Part shown: positions 53,410 to 63,151 of the stretch, in pieces | Position numbering within the stretch: position 1 is the first letter of the stretch | How the letters are laid out: every line of letters begins with the position of its first letter | From: Anaerolineales bacterium | GTDB taxonomy: Bacteria > Chloroflexota > Anaerolineae > 4572-78 > J111 | Direction of reading: 5' to 3' | NCBI GenBank assembly: GCA_020634855.1 | Contig: JACKAU010000011.1 | Coordinates: 186,001-250,000, forward strand | Length of the DNA stretch: 64,000 nucleotides | Made by a program: the position numbers and the translations under genes | Notes under the pieces: generated by a model | The model's database searches: none | What the model saw: the letters and a program-made list of their open reading frames with translations, nothing else | What the model was told of the DNA's origin: nothing

Positions 53410-55268
53410 CCCTTCTTTCAAAATAATCTGTCCGGTAGTGAACACAAATGAATTAGTACCGGCGACTGCCAAAGTGAAAAAAGTAACCGTTCCGGCGGGT
53501 AATGAAGCCGGGTGGGAATTTACATTAAGCGGTCCTGGTGGCCCTGTTGTGGCCACGACAACTGGTGCAGGTTTTATCGAATTCAACCTTGATCTACAAG
53601 AGGGTAACTACACAATCAGCGAGTCATCGCAAACCGGTTGGGACCAAACAGGACAAAGCGGCGAATGTTCGTTTTCTGTCAACTATCCGGCAGACGCTGA
53701 TCGTGTGTACGAGTGTACGTTTGAGAATACACAACGGGGGCAATCAAGGTTATTAAAGATGCCATACCCAACGACTCACAACAATTCTCATTTACGACTA
53801 CATCAGGCCCAGATACGGCACTACCGGAAACGTTTGGGTTAGTTGATAATGGCATAGGTCCCTAATTATGTCGAGTACACTGATCTGAAACCGGGTGCTT
53901 ACTCCGTTACCGAAGATGGGGAAACGGGTTGGGATTTGACTGATCTTATGTGTACTGACCCTCAGGTAACTCCTCAACGGCAGGTTCAACGGCATCAATT
54001 ACACTCGATCCGGGCGAAACTGTTGAGTGTACGTTTGAGAACACCAAACGGGGTACAATCAAGATTATCAAGAACACCATTGGGGGCGATGGACAGTTTA
54101 ACTATTCCACAACCAGTGGCACCGATACGCCAATAGATGCATCATTTGATTTAAACACGTCAAACAACACGGCTATGACTCAATTTGATGATCTCAAACC
54201 AGGCGATTACAGCGTAACAGAAGCCGATCCAGTACCTAACTTCGATTTCACCAACCTGGAATGTTCCGATGAGGAGGATCAGAACGGGGCCAGTTCTGTC
54301 GATGGTCGCACCGCCAGTATCAAGCTTGATCCAGGCGAGACAGTGACTTGTACTTACACCAACACCGAACGGGGTATGGCCAGAGTCGTCAAGACCGTAA
54401 ATAACCAGCCACCAACCGGTGACCAGGCATTTGAGTTTCAACTACGCCAAGGCGCCTCCACAACAGAAGTTGGCACCACGCTCGAAACCCAGGTGGCAAA
54501 TGCCGGCAACGGGGGTGACATTACCTTTGCTACCAAGCTTGTCCCAGGTGATACTTATCAACTCTGCGAGGTTGTCATGCCCGGCTGGATGACAACCTTG
54601 GGTGACTTTGTACTGGATAGTTTCCTGCCGCCTGACGGCGTCGCCATGAGATCCGAACGTTGATAACAGTATTCTATGTGTCAACTTTACGGTTCAACCC
54701 GGCGAAACAAAGGTCTTCAATGTTGATAACACACCGCCTCCGGGTGGTCGGGCGTTGACTATCGGCTTTTGGAAAAACTGGACGTCTTGCGACGGTAGCG
54801 GTAATCAAGCTCCGGTGCTAGATGAAACTTTAGCCACTGCGGGTGGCGTTATTCTACTTGGTGACCTTGAAATCAATAACTGTCCCGATGCGGTCAATAT
54901 ACTGGACCACCGTGATCTTAATGGTACGAAGCGGGCCTCTGATGCAGCATACAATTTAGCTTCCCAACTGCTTGCCGCCAAGCTGGATCAGGCAGCGGGA
55001 GCAGGTGTTTGTGGCGACGCCCTAAATGCGATAAATGCCGCTGACATGCTGCTCTCTGGCATCGACTTTGACGGTGTTGGAAAGTACCTCCGTCCCCAGG
55101 ATGACGAATATCAGATGGCCAATGAACTAGCTAACATTCTCGACCTATTCAACAACAACTTGTTGTGCAGCCCGTAAGTGAACAGCTATTACGGGACGTT
55201 GGTCTCATTCCCTCATCACTTTTATCTTGGTTGTGTCGTAAGGGACCGGTAATCCAAACAAAATAAAA

Positions 55269-55303
55269 TACAGGGCGATGGATTAGTAATCCATCGCCCT
55301 GTA
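55269..55303 (+). terminator. Perfect hairpin after the surface-protein gene
   Basis: TACAGGGCGATGGATTA and its reverse complement (16-17 base arms, tiny loop). There is no T-run, so it may be an mRNA-stabilising hairpin or a weak terminator. Confidence 0.6.
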
Positions 55304-55326
55304 TATGTCATCAGAAAGAAAGAGCA

Positions 55327-56247
55327 ATGCCGTATTACCAATCACATCAAACAAATACCCAACGGCGACGTAGGATAATATGGCTGGTCAGCAGCTTAAT
55401 CGGGGTAATGAGCCTAGCCTGTCTGACCTGCAGGGGTAACGGCTGTAGCCGTAGTAATCGGTACCCGCCTAGGAATTACCTCACAATTAACCGCGTCGGT
55501 TTTACTGGCAAACCAGCTCGCTCAAAGATCCCACGCTCTGTCACCGACCGGTCATCCGGCCCAACTGAGGCAATAATGCCTCAAGAAGCCTATACGACTG
55601 CCTCGACTCCAACACCATACCCATCCCCTACAGCCACCCCAATCCCGCCTGGCTCAACGCCCGTAGCAGTGCAGCCGGCAGACGGCTGGTCATTTGAAGG
55701 GAGTACGGTTCAACCTGATCCTAGTCTGGGTGGCTTGCTGGTCTACGGCGAAGCGATCAACGGCGCCGGTGGGCCGCAGCGTATCCTGGGCCTGCAAGGA
55801 ACCTACTTCGATGCCGGTGGGCAGACCATCACCCCGGAAGAGATTTCTGATTATTGGCCCATCGAAACGGTACCTCCCGAGGGGCGTATGCCTTTTGAGT
55901 TGACTGTACTCGGTCCCAGCCAGGCTGATCGGGTCGAGTTGCAGATAGCCACCGAGCCTGGTAACGCGCCTCGCACCGATTTCGAACTCTCGAATATCAA
56001 AGGAATAGAGCAGGAAACCGATTACTGCGTCACCGGGCGCGCCCGCAACTTGGGCCAACCCTTAAACGAGTACCTGATGACCGTTGCCGTTCTGTATGAC
56101 GACGATGACCGAGTCATCAACTGGGGTATTGGCTATCAACCCGCAGACGATGCACCCGTGGGTGATGAAACAGTGATTGTCAGCGCTTGTGCTGAACGAT
56201 TCAACAATGTTGTCGCTCGCTACGATCTACGGGCCTGGGGGGAATAA
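55327..56247 (+). CDS. Secreted stalk protein with FxLYD-like C-terminal domain, copy 1
   Basis: The 306-residue protein has a basic N terminus and membrane/lipoprotein-type segment (IIWLVSSLIGVMSLACLTC), a Pro/Thr/Ser-rich stalk (TPTPYPSPTATPIPPG) and a beta-rich C-terminal domain with two FxLYD-like halves (GLLVYGEAINGAGGPQRILGLQGTYFDAGG, then YCVTGRARNLGQPLNEYLMTVAVLYDDDDRVI). It is probably attached to the outer face of the membrane. It is paralogous to 57615-58805. It is intact, although the gene before it is badly decayed. Confidence 0.7.
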   Translation: MPYYQSHQTNTQRRRRIIWLVSSLIGVMSLACLTCRGNGCSRSNRYPPRNYLTINRVGFTGKPARSKIPRSVTDRSSGPTEAIMPQEAYTTASTPTPYPSPTATPIPPGSTPVAVQPADGWSFEGSTVQPDPSLGGLLVYGEAINGAGGPQRILGLQGTYFDAGGQTITPEEISDYWPIETVPPEGRMPFELTVLGPSQADRVELQIATEPGNAPRTDFELSNIKGIEQETDYCVTGRARNLGQPLNEYLMTVAVLYDDDDRVINWGIGYQPADDAPVGDETVIVSACAERFNNVVARYDLRAWGE

Positions 56248-56496
56248 ACGCCCTTTACACTCTCTTTTTTGGGATGGGGGAGATAGGCGTATGAGTCTAT
56301 CTCCCCGTTTTTATGTAATTACGCTATTTCGCCTATCTTTAGATGAAGCACTATCCGCAAAATTGCTGATCTCAAACCTAGTAACTGAGATAAGGCATTT
56401 TCTTAACATTTCTGCTATCCTATAATCAGTTGGCTGGGAGTCTAACTAGACAATCGGACTTAATTAGCCTGGACTCTCACGAGAGAGGAACAAAAA

Positions 56497-57231
56497 ATGG
56501 ATAGTGTTCAGGGGAAACAAATATTAGTTATTGACGATAGTCATGATTTTTTAATAATCGCGGAAGCAGCCCTGTCAGCCTTTGGGGGCCAGGTACTCAA
56601 AGCAGCAAGCGGTTATGACGGATTGCGACAATTTTTCTTTCATCAGCCGGATCTGGTCATTCTCGATCTGATGATGCCGAACATGAGCGGCTGGGAGGTT
56701 TGCCAGCGAATTCGCCAAGTGTCGGAGGTGCCGATCATCATCCTCACGGCTCTGAACAGCGCTCAGGACACCGTCGACGGTCTGGATTGTGGCGCTGATG
56801 ATGTTCTTGTCAAGCCTGTTAGCCCGTCAGTCCTCAGGGCGCATGTGCGAGCCATCCTGCGGCGGGCCTACAGCTACCGGTTGCCAAAACCAACAGCAAC
56901 TCACACCTATCTCGATGACCATCTCCAGATTGATGTAACCAAGCGCACCGTGCGGATTCAGGGCGAACCGGTAAAACTAAGCGCCCTCGAAAACAAACTG
57001 TTGGCCTTTCTATTCCGGCATGCCGGTCAGGTGTTGACCTTCGAGCGAATTTTGGAGCAGGTCTGGGGTCAAGGCTATCAGGATAGTATTCAGTACGTTC
57101 ACAACTATGTTTCTCGGCTGAGGCAAAAGTTAGAACCGGATCCAGGCCGGCCGATCTATTTGCTGACCGAGCACGGGGTCGGTTATCGTTTTGAGCCGCA
57201 CGAGTCGGCTCGTACTGAGCAGGTCGCTTAG
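56497..57231 (+). CDS. OmpR/PhoB-family response regulator, copy 2
   Basis: The 244-residue regulator has the receiver (VIDDSHDFLII, LVILDLMMPNMSGWEVCQRIRQVSEVPIIILTAL, DVLVKPVSPSV) and winged helix (VKLSALENKLLAFLFRHAGQVLTFERILEQVWGQGY, VHNYVSRLRQKLEPDPGRPIYLLTEHGVGYRFE). It is a close paralogue of 47821-48528 and like it lacks a neighbouring kinase. ATG follows GAGAGGAAC. It lies between two paralogous stalk-protein genes, which may be its targets. Confidence 0.95.
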   Translation: MDSVQGKQILVIDDSHDFLIIAEAALSAFGGQVLKAASGYDGLRQFFFHQPDLVILDLMMPNMSGWEVCQRIRQVSEVPIIILTALNSAQDTVDGLDCGADDVLVKPVSPSVLRAHVRAILRRAYSYRLPKPTATHTYLDDHLQIDVTKRTVRIQGEPVKLSALENKLLAFLFRHAGQVLTFERILEQVWGQGYQDSIQYVHNYVSRLRQKLEPDPGRPIYLLTEHGVGYRFEPHESARTEQVA

Positions 57232-57252
57232 AAAAATAAATTTAACCCACCG

Positions 57253-57280
57253 CAAAGCCCCTTTTTGGGGCTTTATAACT
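57253..57280 (+). terminator. Terminator of the second OmpR-type regulator
   Basis: AAAGCCCC pairs with GGGGCTTT around TTTTT; a short A/T-rich tail follows. Confidence 0.7.
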
Positions 57281-57305
57281 ATTTCTAACTAAAATTGAGA
57301 GCAAT

Positions 57306-57334
57306 CTTAGAGAAAATCTTTAGAAAACCTTTAG
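57306..57334 (+). promoter_or_regulatory. CTTTAG-type repeats spaced 11-12 bp
   Basis: CTTAG (57306), CTTTAG (57318) and CTTTAG (57329) are followed by AACCATATG. The block matches that at 48618-48645 (both contain GAAAATCTTTAG and CTTTAGAAC). It lies about 280 bases before the second stalk-protein gene. Confidence 0.5.
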
Positions 57335-57614
57335 AACCATATGTTATCTTAATAATTATTCAATACAATCAAGCCCAAATTTGGACTTAAATCAACCCCC
57401 TTTCCTTTTATATCTAATCCGATCACCTTAACCATCAATCAGATTGACATGTGACCTTTAAAATCAATTATTTAGCAGATGTTAAAAACGTCTGCTTTTT
57501 TATTTCGGAAACCGATCACTGTCACGGCCAGCCACATGATGTATGCCGTGACGATACCGCCAATCCCAAAGAATTCAAAACGCAATTATTAGCTGCTTAG
57601 GATTGTGACCAATC
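57335..57614. other. Leader or intergenic region of the second stalk-protein gene
   Basis: No gene is seen. It includes a GTCACGGC...GCCGTGAC-like inverted repeat (about 57520-57560) and AT-rich DNA. Confidence 0.35.
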
Positions 57615-58805
57615 ATGCCACATCACAACGAAGTATCTAAGAAGCTGAGGCATAATGCGTCGGCACGAAATAAAATACGCCGACCCCGACAAGAATTGTT
57701 GAAATCCGTAATTCTCGCCTTAATGCTTTTGTTGTCTCTGGCTTGCACTTTGGGCGGATCGGCATCGACATCGAGAAGAGAGCGCATTGTGGTTCGCCGG
57801 CTACCCACCCTAACGCCGACGGCGTGGCCTACCCCCATTGGACCGGCTGACTCTGTCGCTTCGGCGCCGACCGCCGCAATGCCGTCCAGTCTACCTCCTG
57901 ACCTCTCGCCGATCCAGTCAGATGCGTCGCTGGCTGTTTCTTTGGCGCAGAGTTTCCCCACACCGACAACGGCTGTCTTAAACGGCCAGCAACCTGTCGC
58001 CGGCGTTTCGACAGAAACCGGCGCACAAATTCAGCCGGCGGAGGAGGTTATCGCGTTATCATCTTCAAATGAAAATAGTCAACCCGATCCCGCTGCGCCG
58101 CCGCCCGCTGTTCAATCGACAGTTGAACCGGTCGCCGAGGCCATCCCATCTACAGACACGCCCACGCCATCACCGGAGCTGCTCCCACCCACCGATACTC
58201 CCGAACCGCCCACGCCAACCCCACTGCCGGAAGGCTGGGTGTTTAACGGCGTCCAGATTACACCCAAACCGGACGGCAGCGCCTTGTTGGTCCACGGCAA
58301 TTTACTTAACAACACCAGTTCTGCCCAAAAATTGTCCAGAGTGACGGGCTCCTTTTTTGACGAGCAGGGCCAGGTCATCGCCGGGGCCGATAGCAATCTG
58401 ACCGATTACTGGCCCATCGCGGCGGTGCCGCCAGCAGGCCAGGTGCCCTTTGAACTGGTCGTGCCCGGTCTACAGAGCGCCGCCGATTATGACTTGCAGG
58501 TCCAAGCCGAGCCGGGCGAGTTGCTATTGCGCCAAGATTTTGAGTTTATCGATGTCAATTTAACGCCAAAAGAAGACAAACAGTGCGTCATCGGCAAAGT
58601 GCGAAATCCGGGTAGTAAACTCCAATCCTACCTGGTCATCGCCGCCGTGCTGTACGATGCTCAAGGCAATGTCATCAACTATTACGACCACCTGGAGCAG
58701 TCGATTGGAAATTTAAAGGATGACACGACGCTCGACTTTGAAATCTGCGTCGATCCGCTCAACCAGCCGGTGGCTCGCTTCGAGCCGCAGGCCTGGGGTT
58801 TGTAG
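57615..58805 (+). CDS. Secreted stalk protein with FxLYD-like C-terminal domain, copy 2
   Basis: The 396-residue protein has a lipoprotein-type signal (ILALMLLLSLACTLGG, Cys as probable lipid anchor), a long Pro/Ser/Thr/Ala stalk to about residue 205 (TDTPTPSPELLPPTDTPEPP) and a C-terminal domain (GWVFNGVQITPKPDGSALLVHGNLLNNTSSAQKLSRVTGSFFD; QCVIGKVRNPGSKLQSYLVIAAVLYDAQGNVI; ARFEPQAWG). The domain aligns with that of 55327-56247 over its full length. It faces outwards; ligand unknown. Confidence 0.75.
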   Translation: MPHHNEVSKKLRHNASARNKIRRPRQELLKSVILALMLLLSLACTLGGSASTSRRERIVVRRLPTLTPTAWPTPIGPADSVASAPTAAMPSSLPPDLSPIQSDASLAVSLAQSFPTPTTAVLNGQQPVAGVSTETGAQIQPAEEVIALSSSNENSQPDPAAPPPAVQSTVEPVAEAIPSTDTPTPSPELLPPTDTPEPPTPTPLPEGWVFNGVQITPKPDGSALLVHGNLLNNTSSAQKLSRVTGSFFDEQGQVIAGADSNLTDYWPIAAVPPAGQVPFELVVPGLQSAADYDLQVQAEPGELLLRQDFEFIDVNLTPKEDKQCVIGKVRNPGSKLQSYLVIAAVLYDAQGNVINYYDHLEQSIGNLKDDTTLDFEICVDPLNQPVARFEPQAWGL

Positions 58806-58905
58806 AGGGAGGTGAGTGAAGAAAGGAAATAGTAGTGGAAATTTTTGGCAAGTTATTTTTAGCAGTTTGGCCACATTTATAACAATAACTTAAGGAGAGA
58901 ATTAT

Positions 58906-61060
58906 ATGAACCGACGAGATTTTATCAAATTGGGGGCAGCGGCAGGAGCGGGGGCTGCGCTGACAAGCAGATTGAATTTTGTGCAAAATGGGTCTTGGCA
59001 GAGTCTGCTACTGCCGGACTGAGCGATCCGGCAGCGCAGCCAAAATTCGCGCGAACCCAGTACCTAACGCGCTTGATCCAGGGTTTATATTCCAGTCCTC
59101 CAACAACAAGTATAAGATTGCTATGGAGCAGCTCACGCAGATGACTGGGTTAGTGGACTCAACTGGTACTCCGGTTCCAACCACAGTCTGGGGTTATGGT
59201 AAGAACGGTCCGGGCGGCACGTGGCCGGGTATGACCTTCGTCGCGCAAAAGACGTGCCGGTCGAGGTCAAGTGGGAGAACAAATTGCCAAAAGGTGGACA
59301 CCTTCTTCCGGTCGACACGTCGACGCATTGGGCTTACTCATTGCCGGGCTACACGCAGTACTCGATTGAAAAGGATGGCCCGCCGGTCATCCCGCACCTG
59401 CATGGGGGCATAACAACTTCCTGTATGATGGAAACCCTGAGTTTTCTTTTCTCCGGGCTACACAATTCGAGGCCCACAGTGGGTGGATGGACTGGAGAAG
59501 AAGTTCGTCTATGAAAACGACCAGCCGGCCGGAACACTGTGGTACCACGACCACGCGCTAGGCATTACTCGGCTCAACGTCTATGCCGGGCTCGCGGGTT
59601 TCTACATCCTGCGAGACGACTTTGACACCGGAAAATTCGACAATCCACTAGAACTCCCGGCCTACCCTTACGAAGTAGCGCTGGCCATCCAAGATCGTAT
59701 GTTCTATGACGACGGCAGATTGTTCTACCCAGCCTTCCCTGGCGACCCGTTCTACGATGATTTTATTACCGGCGAGGGCGCAGTGCTTCCGCCCGACATC
59801 TTCCCCGGTGGCGGTCCCACCGCTTTGGCCGAGTTCTTCGGCGATCACATGCTCGTCAACGGCCAGATTTGGCCGAAGATGGAGGTCGAGCCACGTAACT
59901 ACCGCCTACGGCTGCTAAACGGCTGCGACAGCCGTTTCCTGGTCATTCAATTCTTTGAGGTGCCTGCCACCGAACGAATTTCGATAACGCAATTCAACAG
60001 TTGGAGTTCACCGTCATCGGCAGCGACCAGGGCCTGGCCTCAAGCCCAACAACGGTTAATACGCTGTTGTTCGAAACCGGCTCACGCTACGACATCATCC
60101 TCGATTTCAAGCAGGTGACACCCGGCAACCGGGTGATTATGAAGAACATCGGCGGCGATGAACCGTTTGGCGGCGATTTTGGCGATGACTTAGGCGAAGA
60201 TGTCTTTTCGGACCGGAAACCGATCGCATCATGGCTTTTGACGTTATCGTTCCGCTGGACTGACGTACCCGATGTCAGCCCTACAGGCATCAACTTTGGT
60301 CCCAAATGTTGGAACGCCGACCCGCACACGCAAAGGTAGCGCTGTTCGAAGGTACTGATGAGTTCGAACGGCTACAGCCGCTGCTGGGTACCGCCGAACC
60401 AGCTACCGATTCAACGGCAACCCGATCAACTGGCCCAATACGCCGGCTTACGTCAATGCCGGGTTGGAAGGCCAGATGGAAGGCTCCATCGCCTGGCACA
60501 GCCCCATCACCGAAAATCCGGCTGAGGATTCTACGGAACTGTGGGAAATCTGGAATATGACCGGTGATGCCCATCCAATCCACCTACACCTGGTAAAATT
60601 TTGAGATCATGGGGCGGCAAGAGATCGTGTGGGATTTTGATGGCAATGCGGACGATGATGGGTTCATCCCTAACGGTATTACCGCACCAGCCGATAATGG
60701 CGACGGTGTACCTTGGTCACGCAGTCGGTGGTCCAGCACAACGGCCAGCTAGGTCAAGGGTTCAGAATCGTCCACCCATCTAATCCGATGGATGGATATG
60801 GTGCGGTAGTTTCCAAACCTGATGAATATGTGGAAAACACGCCCAAGGATATGGTTACCGCTCTGCCGGGTCAAGTTACCTTTATCAAGGCTCACTTTGA
60901 CCGGCCCGGACGCTATGTCTGGCACTGTCATATCCTCTCTCACGAAGATCACGAGATGATGCGCGTGCTGCACGTTGGGGGCGGGGCCACTGAGCCACAA
61001 ACCCAAGCCCAACCCGCCGACCAGCAACCACTCGATGGTGTTGGTACAGTAGGCCGATAG
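58906..61060 (+). pseudogene. Multicopper oxidase (CotA/bilirubin-oxidase type), frameshifted
   Basis: It begins with a Tat signal (MNRRDFIKLGAAAGAGAALTS) after AAGGAG and stops after about 38 codons. Other frames continue it: HLHGG, the type 3 copper motif TLWYHDHALGITRLNVYAGLAGFYILRD, GDHMLVNGQIWPKMEVEPRNYRLRLLNGCDSRF, HPIHLHLVKF and HCHILSHEDHEMMRVLHVGG. All four copper motifs survive, but at least eight frame changes (near 59010, 59240, 59430, 59970, 60230, 60320, 60600 and 60730) prevent one product. An intact version would oxidise metals, phenols or bilirubin-like compounds outside the cell. Confidence 0.88.
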
Positions 61061-61076
61061 TAATCTGTCTTCTAAA

Positions 61077-61136
61077 CAAAAGCCCTCTCGCCCTGACGCT
61101 TCGCAACAACGCTGTCCCGGGGGAGGGCTTTTTTTC
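61077..61136 (+). terminator. Terminator after the multicopper oxidase pseudogene
   Basis: AAAAGCCCTC pairs with GAGGGCTTTT over a long interior, followed by T5-T7. Confidence 0.75.
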
Positions 61137-61181
61137 TCTAAAGATAACTTTTGGATCGGCTAAAAACCAACTTCCTCATGG

Positions 61182-61254
61182 GTCATTGCGAGGAGGAAAG
61201 ACGAAGCAATCTTCGCGTTCGGAAGGGGGATTGCTTCGCTTCGCTCGCAATGGA
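61182..61254. repeat. Dispersed palindromic repeat (CATTGCGAG...CTCGCAATG)
   Basis: Outer arms CATTGCGAG/CTCGCAATG and inner arms GAAGCAATC/GATTGCTTC enclose a variable centre. This repeat type is dispersed in many bacterial genomes as a non-autonomous palindromic element. Confidence 0.65.
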
Positions 61255-61356
61255 CATGCCGAACTTAATCATTTTCATTTCTTAGCAAAACCGCTCTGCA
61301 ACTGAGACACGTCCTGAGCGTAGTGGAACGGATGCTCCTCTCATCACTACTCGATT

Positions 61357-61763
61357 GGTAGGAATTGTTTTTTTATGGTAGGAACCATTTTTCGGCGGTA
61401 GGAATGACTTTTCAAGCGGTAGGAGTCGTTTTTTTATGGTAGGAACCATTTTTTGACGGTAGGAATGACTTTTCAAACGGTAGGAACCGTTCGGCAGCCG
61501 GTAGGAACCATTTTTCAGCGGTAGGAACCATTTTTCAGCGGTAGGAATCATTTGGCGGCCGTAGGAGTTGTTCGGCAGTTGGTACGAATGGCTCGGCGGT
61601 GGTACGAACGATTTTTTGACGGTACAAATCGTTCGGCAGTTGGTACGAATGATTTTTCGGCGGTACGAACGATTTTTCAGCGGTACGGACCGTTCGGCGC
61701 TCGGTACGAATGATTCGGCGGTGGTACGAACCGTTCGGTGGCAGTACAAGCATTTCAGCAAAC
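61357..61763. repeat. Array of twenty 20-21 bp units, GGTAGGAA then GGTACGAA type
   Basis: Units start at 61357, 61377, 61397, 61418, 61438, 61458, 61479, 61500, 61520, 61540, 61560, 61581, 61601, 61621, 61642, 61662, 61682, 61703, 61723 and 61743. Each has GGTAGGAA (units 1-11) or GGTACGAA (12-20), a variable 4-6 base middle ending in TT, and TTTTTCAGC, TTCGGCAGT or TTTTTTGAC. The mean period is 20.3 bp, not a multiple of three, so it is not coding. There are no unique spacers. It lies after the metK terminator. Confidence 0.85.
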
Positions 61764-61801
61764 AAAAAAGAGGCGGCTGATGTACCAGCTGCCTCTTTTT
61801 T
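61764..61801 (-). terminator. Terminator of metK
   Basis: AAAGAGGCaGCTG pairs with CAGCcGCCTCTTT around GTACAT; on the minus strand a T6 run follows. Confidence 0.88.
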
Positions 61802-61836
61802 ATAACGTAGCACAGATGTCTACCCAAAATCGTTGT

Positions 61837-63048
61837 TTACAAACCGGCTGCCGCCTTCAACGCATCGGCTCTGTCGGTGTTTTCCCACGGCAAGTCGAGA
61901 TCGACGCGGCCAAAGTGACCATAGGCGGCTGTTCCCCGGTAAATGGGGCGGCGCAGGTCGAGGTCGCGAATGATAGCGCCGGGGCGCAGATCGAAATGTT
62001 CGGCAATCAGTTGGGCCGTTTTGTTGTCTTCGATTTTGCCGGTGCCGAAGGTTTCGACGTTGATGCTCAGCGGGCGTGCCACCCCGATGGCATAGGCGAT
62101 TTGGACTTCGCAGCGGTCGGCGATACCGGAGGCGACAATGTTTTTGGCCACCCAGCGAGCAGCGTAGGCCGCGCTGCGATCTACTTTGGTACAATCTTTG
62201 CCGCTAAATGCGCCGCCGCCGTGGCGGCCCATCCCGCCGTACGTATCGACAATAATTTTGCGGCCGGTCAGGCCGGCGTCGCCCATCGGGCCGCCGACGA
62301 CGAAGCGGCCGGTGGGGTTAGTGAAAATGCGCAGCTCGTCGCTGAGCATATCGGCGGGTAGCACCGGGTTGATGACATGCTCGATCAGGCCGCTGCGAAT
62401 ATCGTCTTGGCTAATTTCGGGCGCGTGTTGGGTGCTGAGCAGCACCGTATGAATCCGCTTGGGTTGGCCGTATTCATACTCAACTGTAACCTGGCTTTTG
62501 CTGTCAGGGCGCAGCCAGGGCAAAGTGCCGTCTTTGCGCAGGTCAGCCATGCGTTTGACCAGTTGGTGGGCGTAGAAAATAGGCATCGGCATGAGCGTTT
62601 CGGTTTCATTGCAGGCATACCCGAACATCATCCCCTGATCGCCGGCGCCGACGGCTTCGATTTCATCCTCGCTCATCTGGCCCTCTTTGGCTTCCTTGGC
62701 CTTGTCAACGCCCATGGCGATGTCGGGGCTTTGGGCGGCGATGGCCAGTTGTACGCCACAGGTGTTTCCGTCAAACCCTTTTTCGCTGCAATCAAAGCCA
62801 ATATCATTGATCACACTGCGGACCAGCTTATCGAAATCAACAAAGCCCGAGGTCGTAATTTCGCCCAGAAGCATTACAAAACCGGTTTTTATGGCGGTTT
62901 CGCAGGCAACCCGCGAATAGGGATCTTGTTCCATCAGCGCGTCCAGTACGGCATCGCTGATCTGGTCGCACATTTTATCGGGGTGGCCCTCCGACACCGA
63001 CTCGCTCGTAAAGAGCAAACTGGGGGAGGTCATAAATGTTGTACTCAT
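61837..63048 (-). CDS. metK: S-adenosylmethionine synthetase
   Basis: The 403-residue protein has the signatures FTSESVSEGHPDKMCDQISDAVLDA, GAGDQGMMFGYACNET and GGGAFSGKDCTKVDRSAAYAARWVAKNIVA (P-loop). It makes SAM from methionine and ATP. Length and ends are standard. Its neighbour ahcY, two genes upstream on the same strand, recycles the SAH formed when SAM is used. No SAM-riboswitch consensus was seen in the roughly 100 bases before the ATG. Confidence 0.98.
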   Translation of the reverse strand: MSTTFMTSPSLLFTSESVSEGHPDKMCDQISDAVLDALMEQDPYSRVACETAIKTGFVMLLGEITTSGFVDFDKLVRSVINDIGFDCSEKGFDGNTCGVQLAIAAQSPDIAMGVDKAKEAKEGQMSEDEIEAVGAGDQGMMFGYACNETETLMPMPIFYAHQLVKRMADLRKDGTLPWLRPDSKSQVTVEYEYGQPKRIHTVLLSTQHAPEISQDDIRSGLIEHVINPVLPADMLSDELRIFTNPTGRFVVGGPMGDAGLTGRKIIVDTYGGMGRHGGGAFSGKDCTKVDRSAAYAARWVAKNIVASGIADRCEVQIAYAIGVARPLSINVETFGTGKIEDNKTAQLIAEHFDLRPGAIIRDLDLRRPIYRGTAAYGHFGRVDLDLPWENTDRADALKAAAGL

Positions 63049-63151
63049 GTAATTTCTCCTTAACTTGGTCGTTTTTATTCAGTAGAGCAGGTGACCGGCG
63101 CTTTAACCTCTAAGCCAAAGGGCCAGTCGCCTGAATAGTTACACTTCATTT

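Larger units (their letters stand above)
50447..55177 (+). pseudogene. Large SpaA/CnaB-repeat surface protein gene, multiply frameshifted and split by an IS
   Basis: The collected frames encode a signal-anchor N terminus, an adhesin-like beta region (KETNPASLIFNNTCDPDSPT...), several SpaA/CnaB-type repeats marked by LAPGTYTVNEQPQSGW, LQEGNYTISESSQTGW, LKPGAYSVTEDGETGW and LKPGDYSVTEADP with linking CTFENTxRG segments, and a C-terminal TIGFWKNWTSCDGSGN domain common in secreted proteins of this kind. Frameshifts fall near 50860, 51845, 53745, 53855, 53965 and 54650, and an IS4-like element interrupts it near 52250-53405. Such proteins form pilus-like or adhesive stalks; this copy is not translatable as one chain. 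Confidence 0.8.

Noticed and set aside
61357..61763. CRISPR array
   Set aside because: The units abut with no unique spacers of 30 or more bases, repeats are only about 20 bases and vary internally, and no cas genes are present.
61357..61827. Minus-strand reading frame through the 20-bp array, 181 codons
   Set aside because: The 20.3-base period shifts frame from unit to unit, the product is a basic low-complexity peptide, and it overlaps the metK terminator and the end of metK.
63049..63151. SAM riboswitch before metK
   Set aside because: The leader is only about 100 bases and shows none of the conserved SAM-I or SAM-II core words or a terminator/antiterminator pair.
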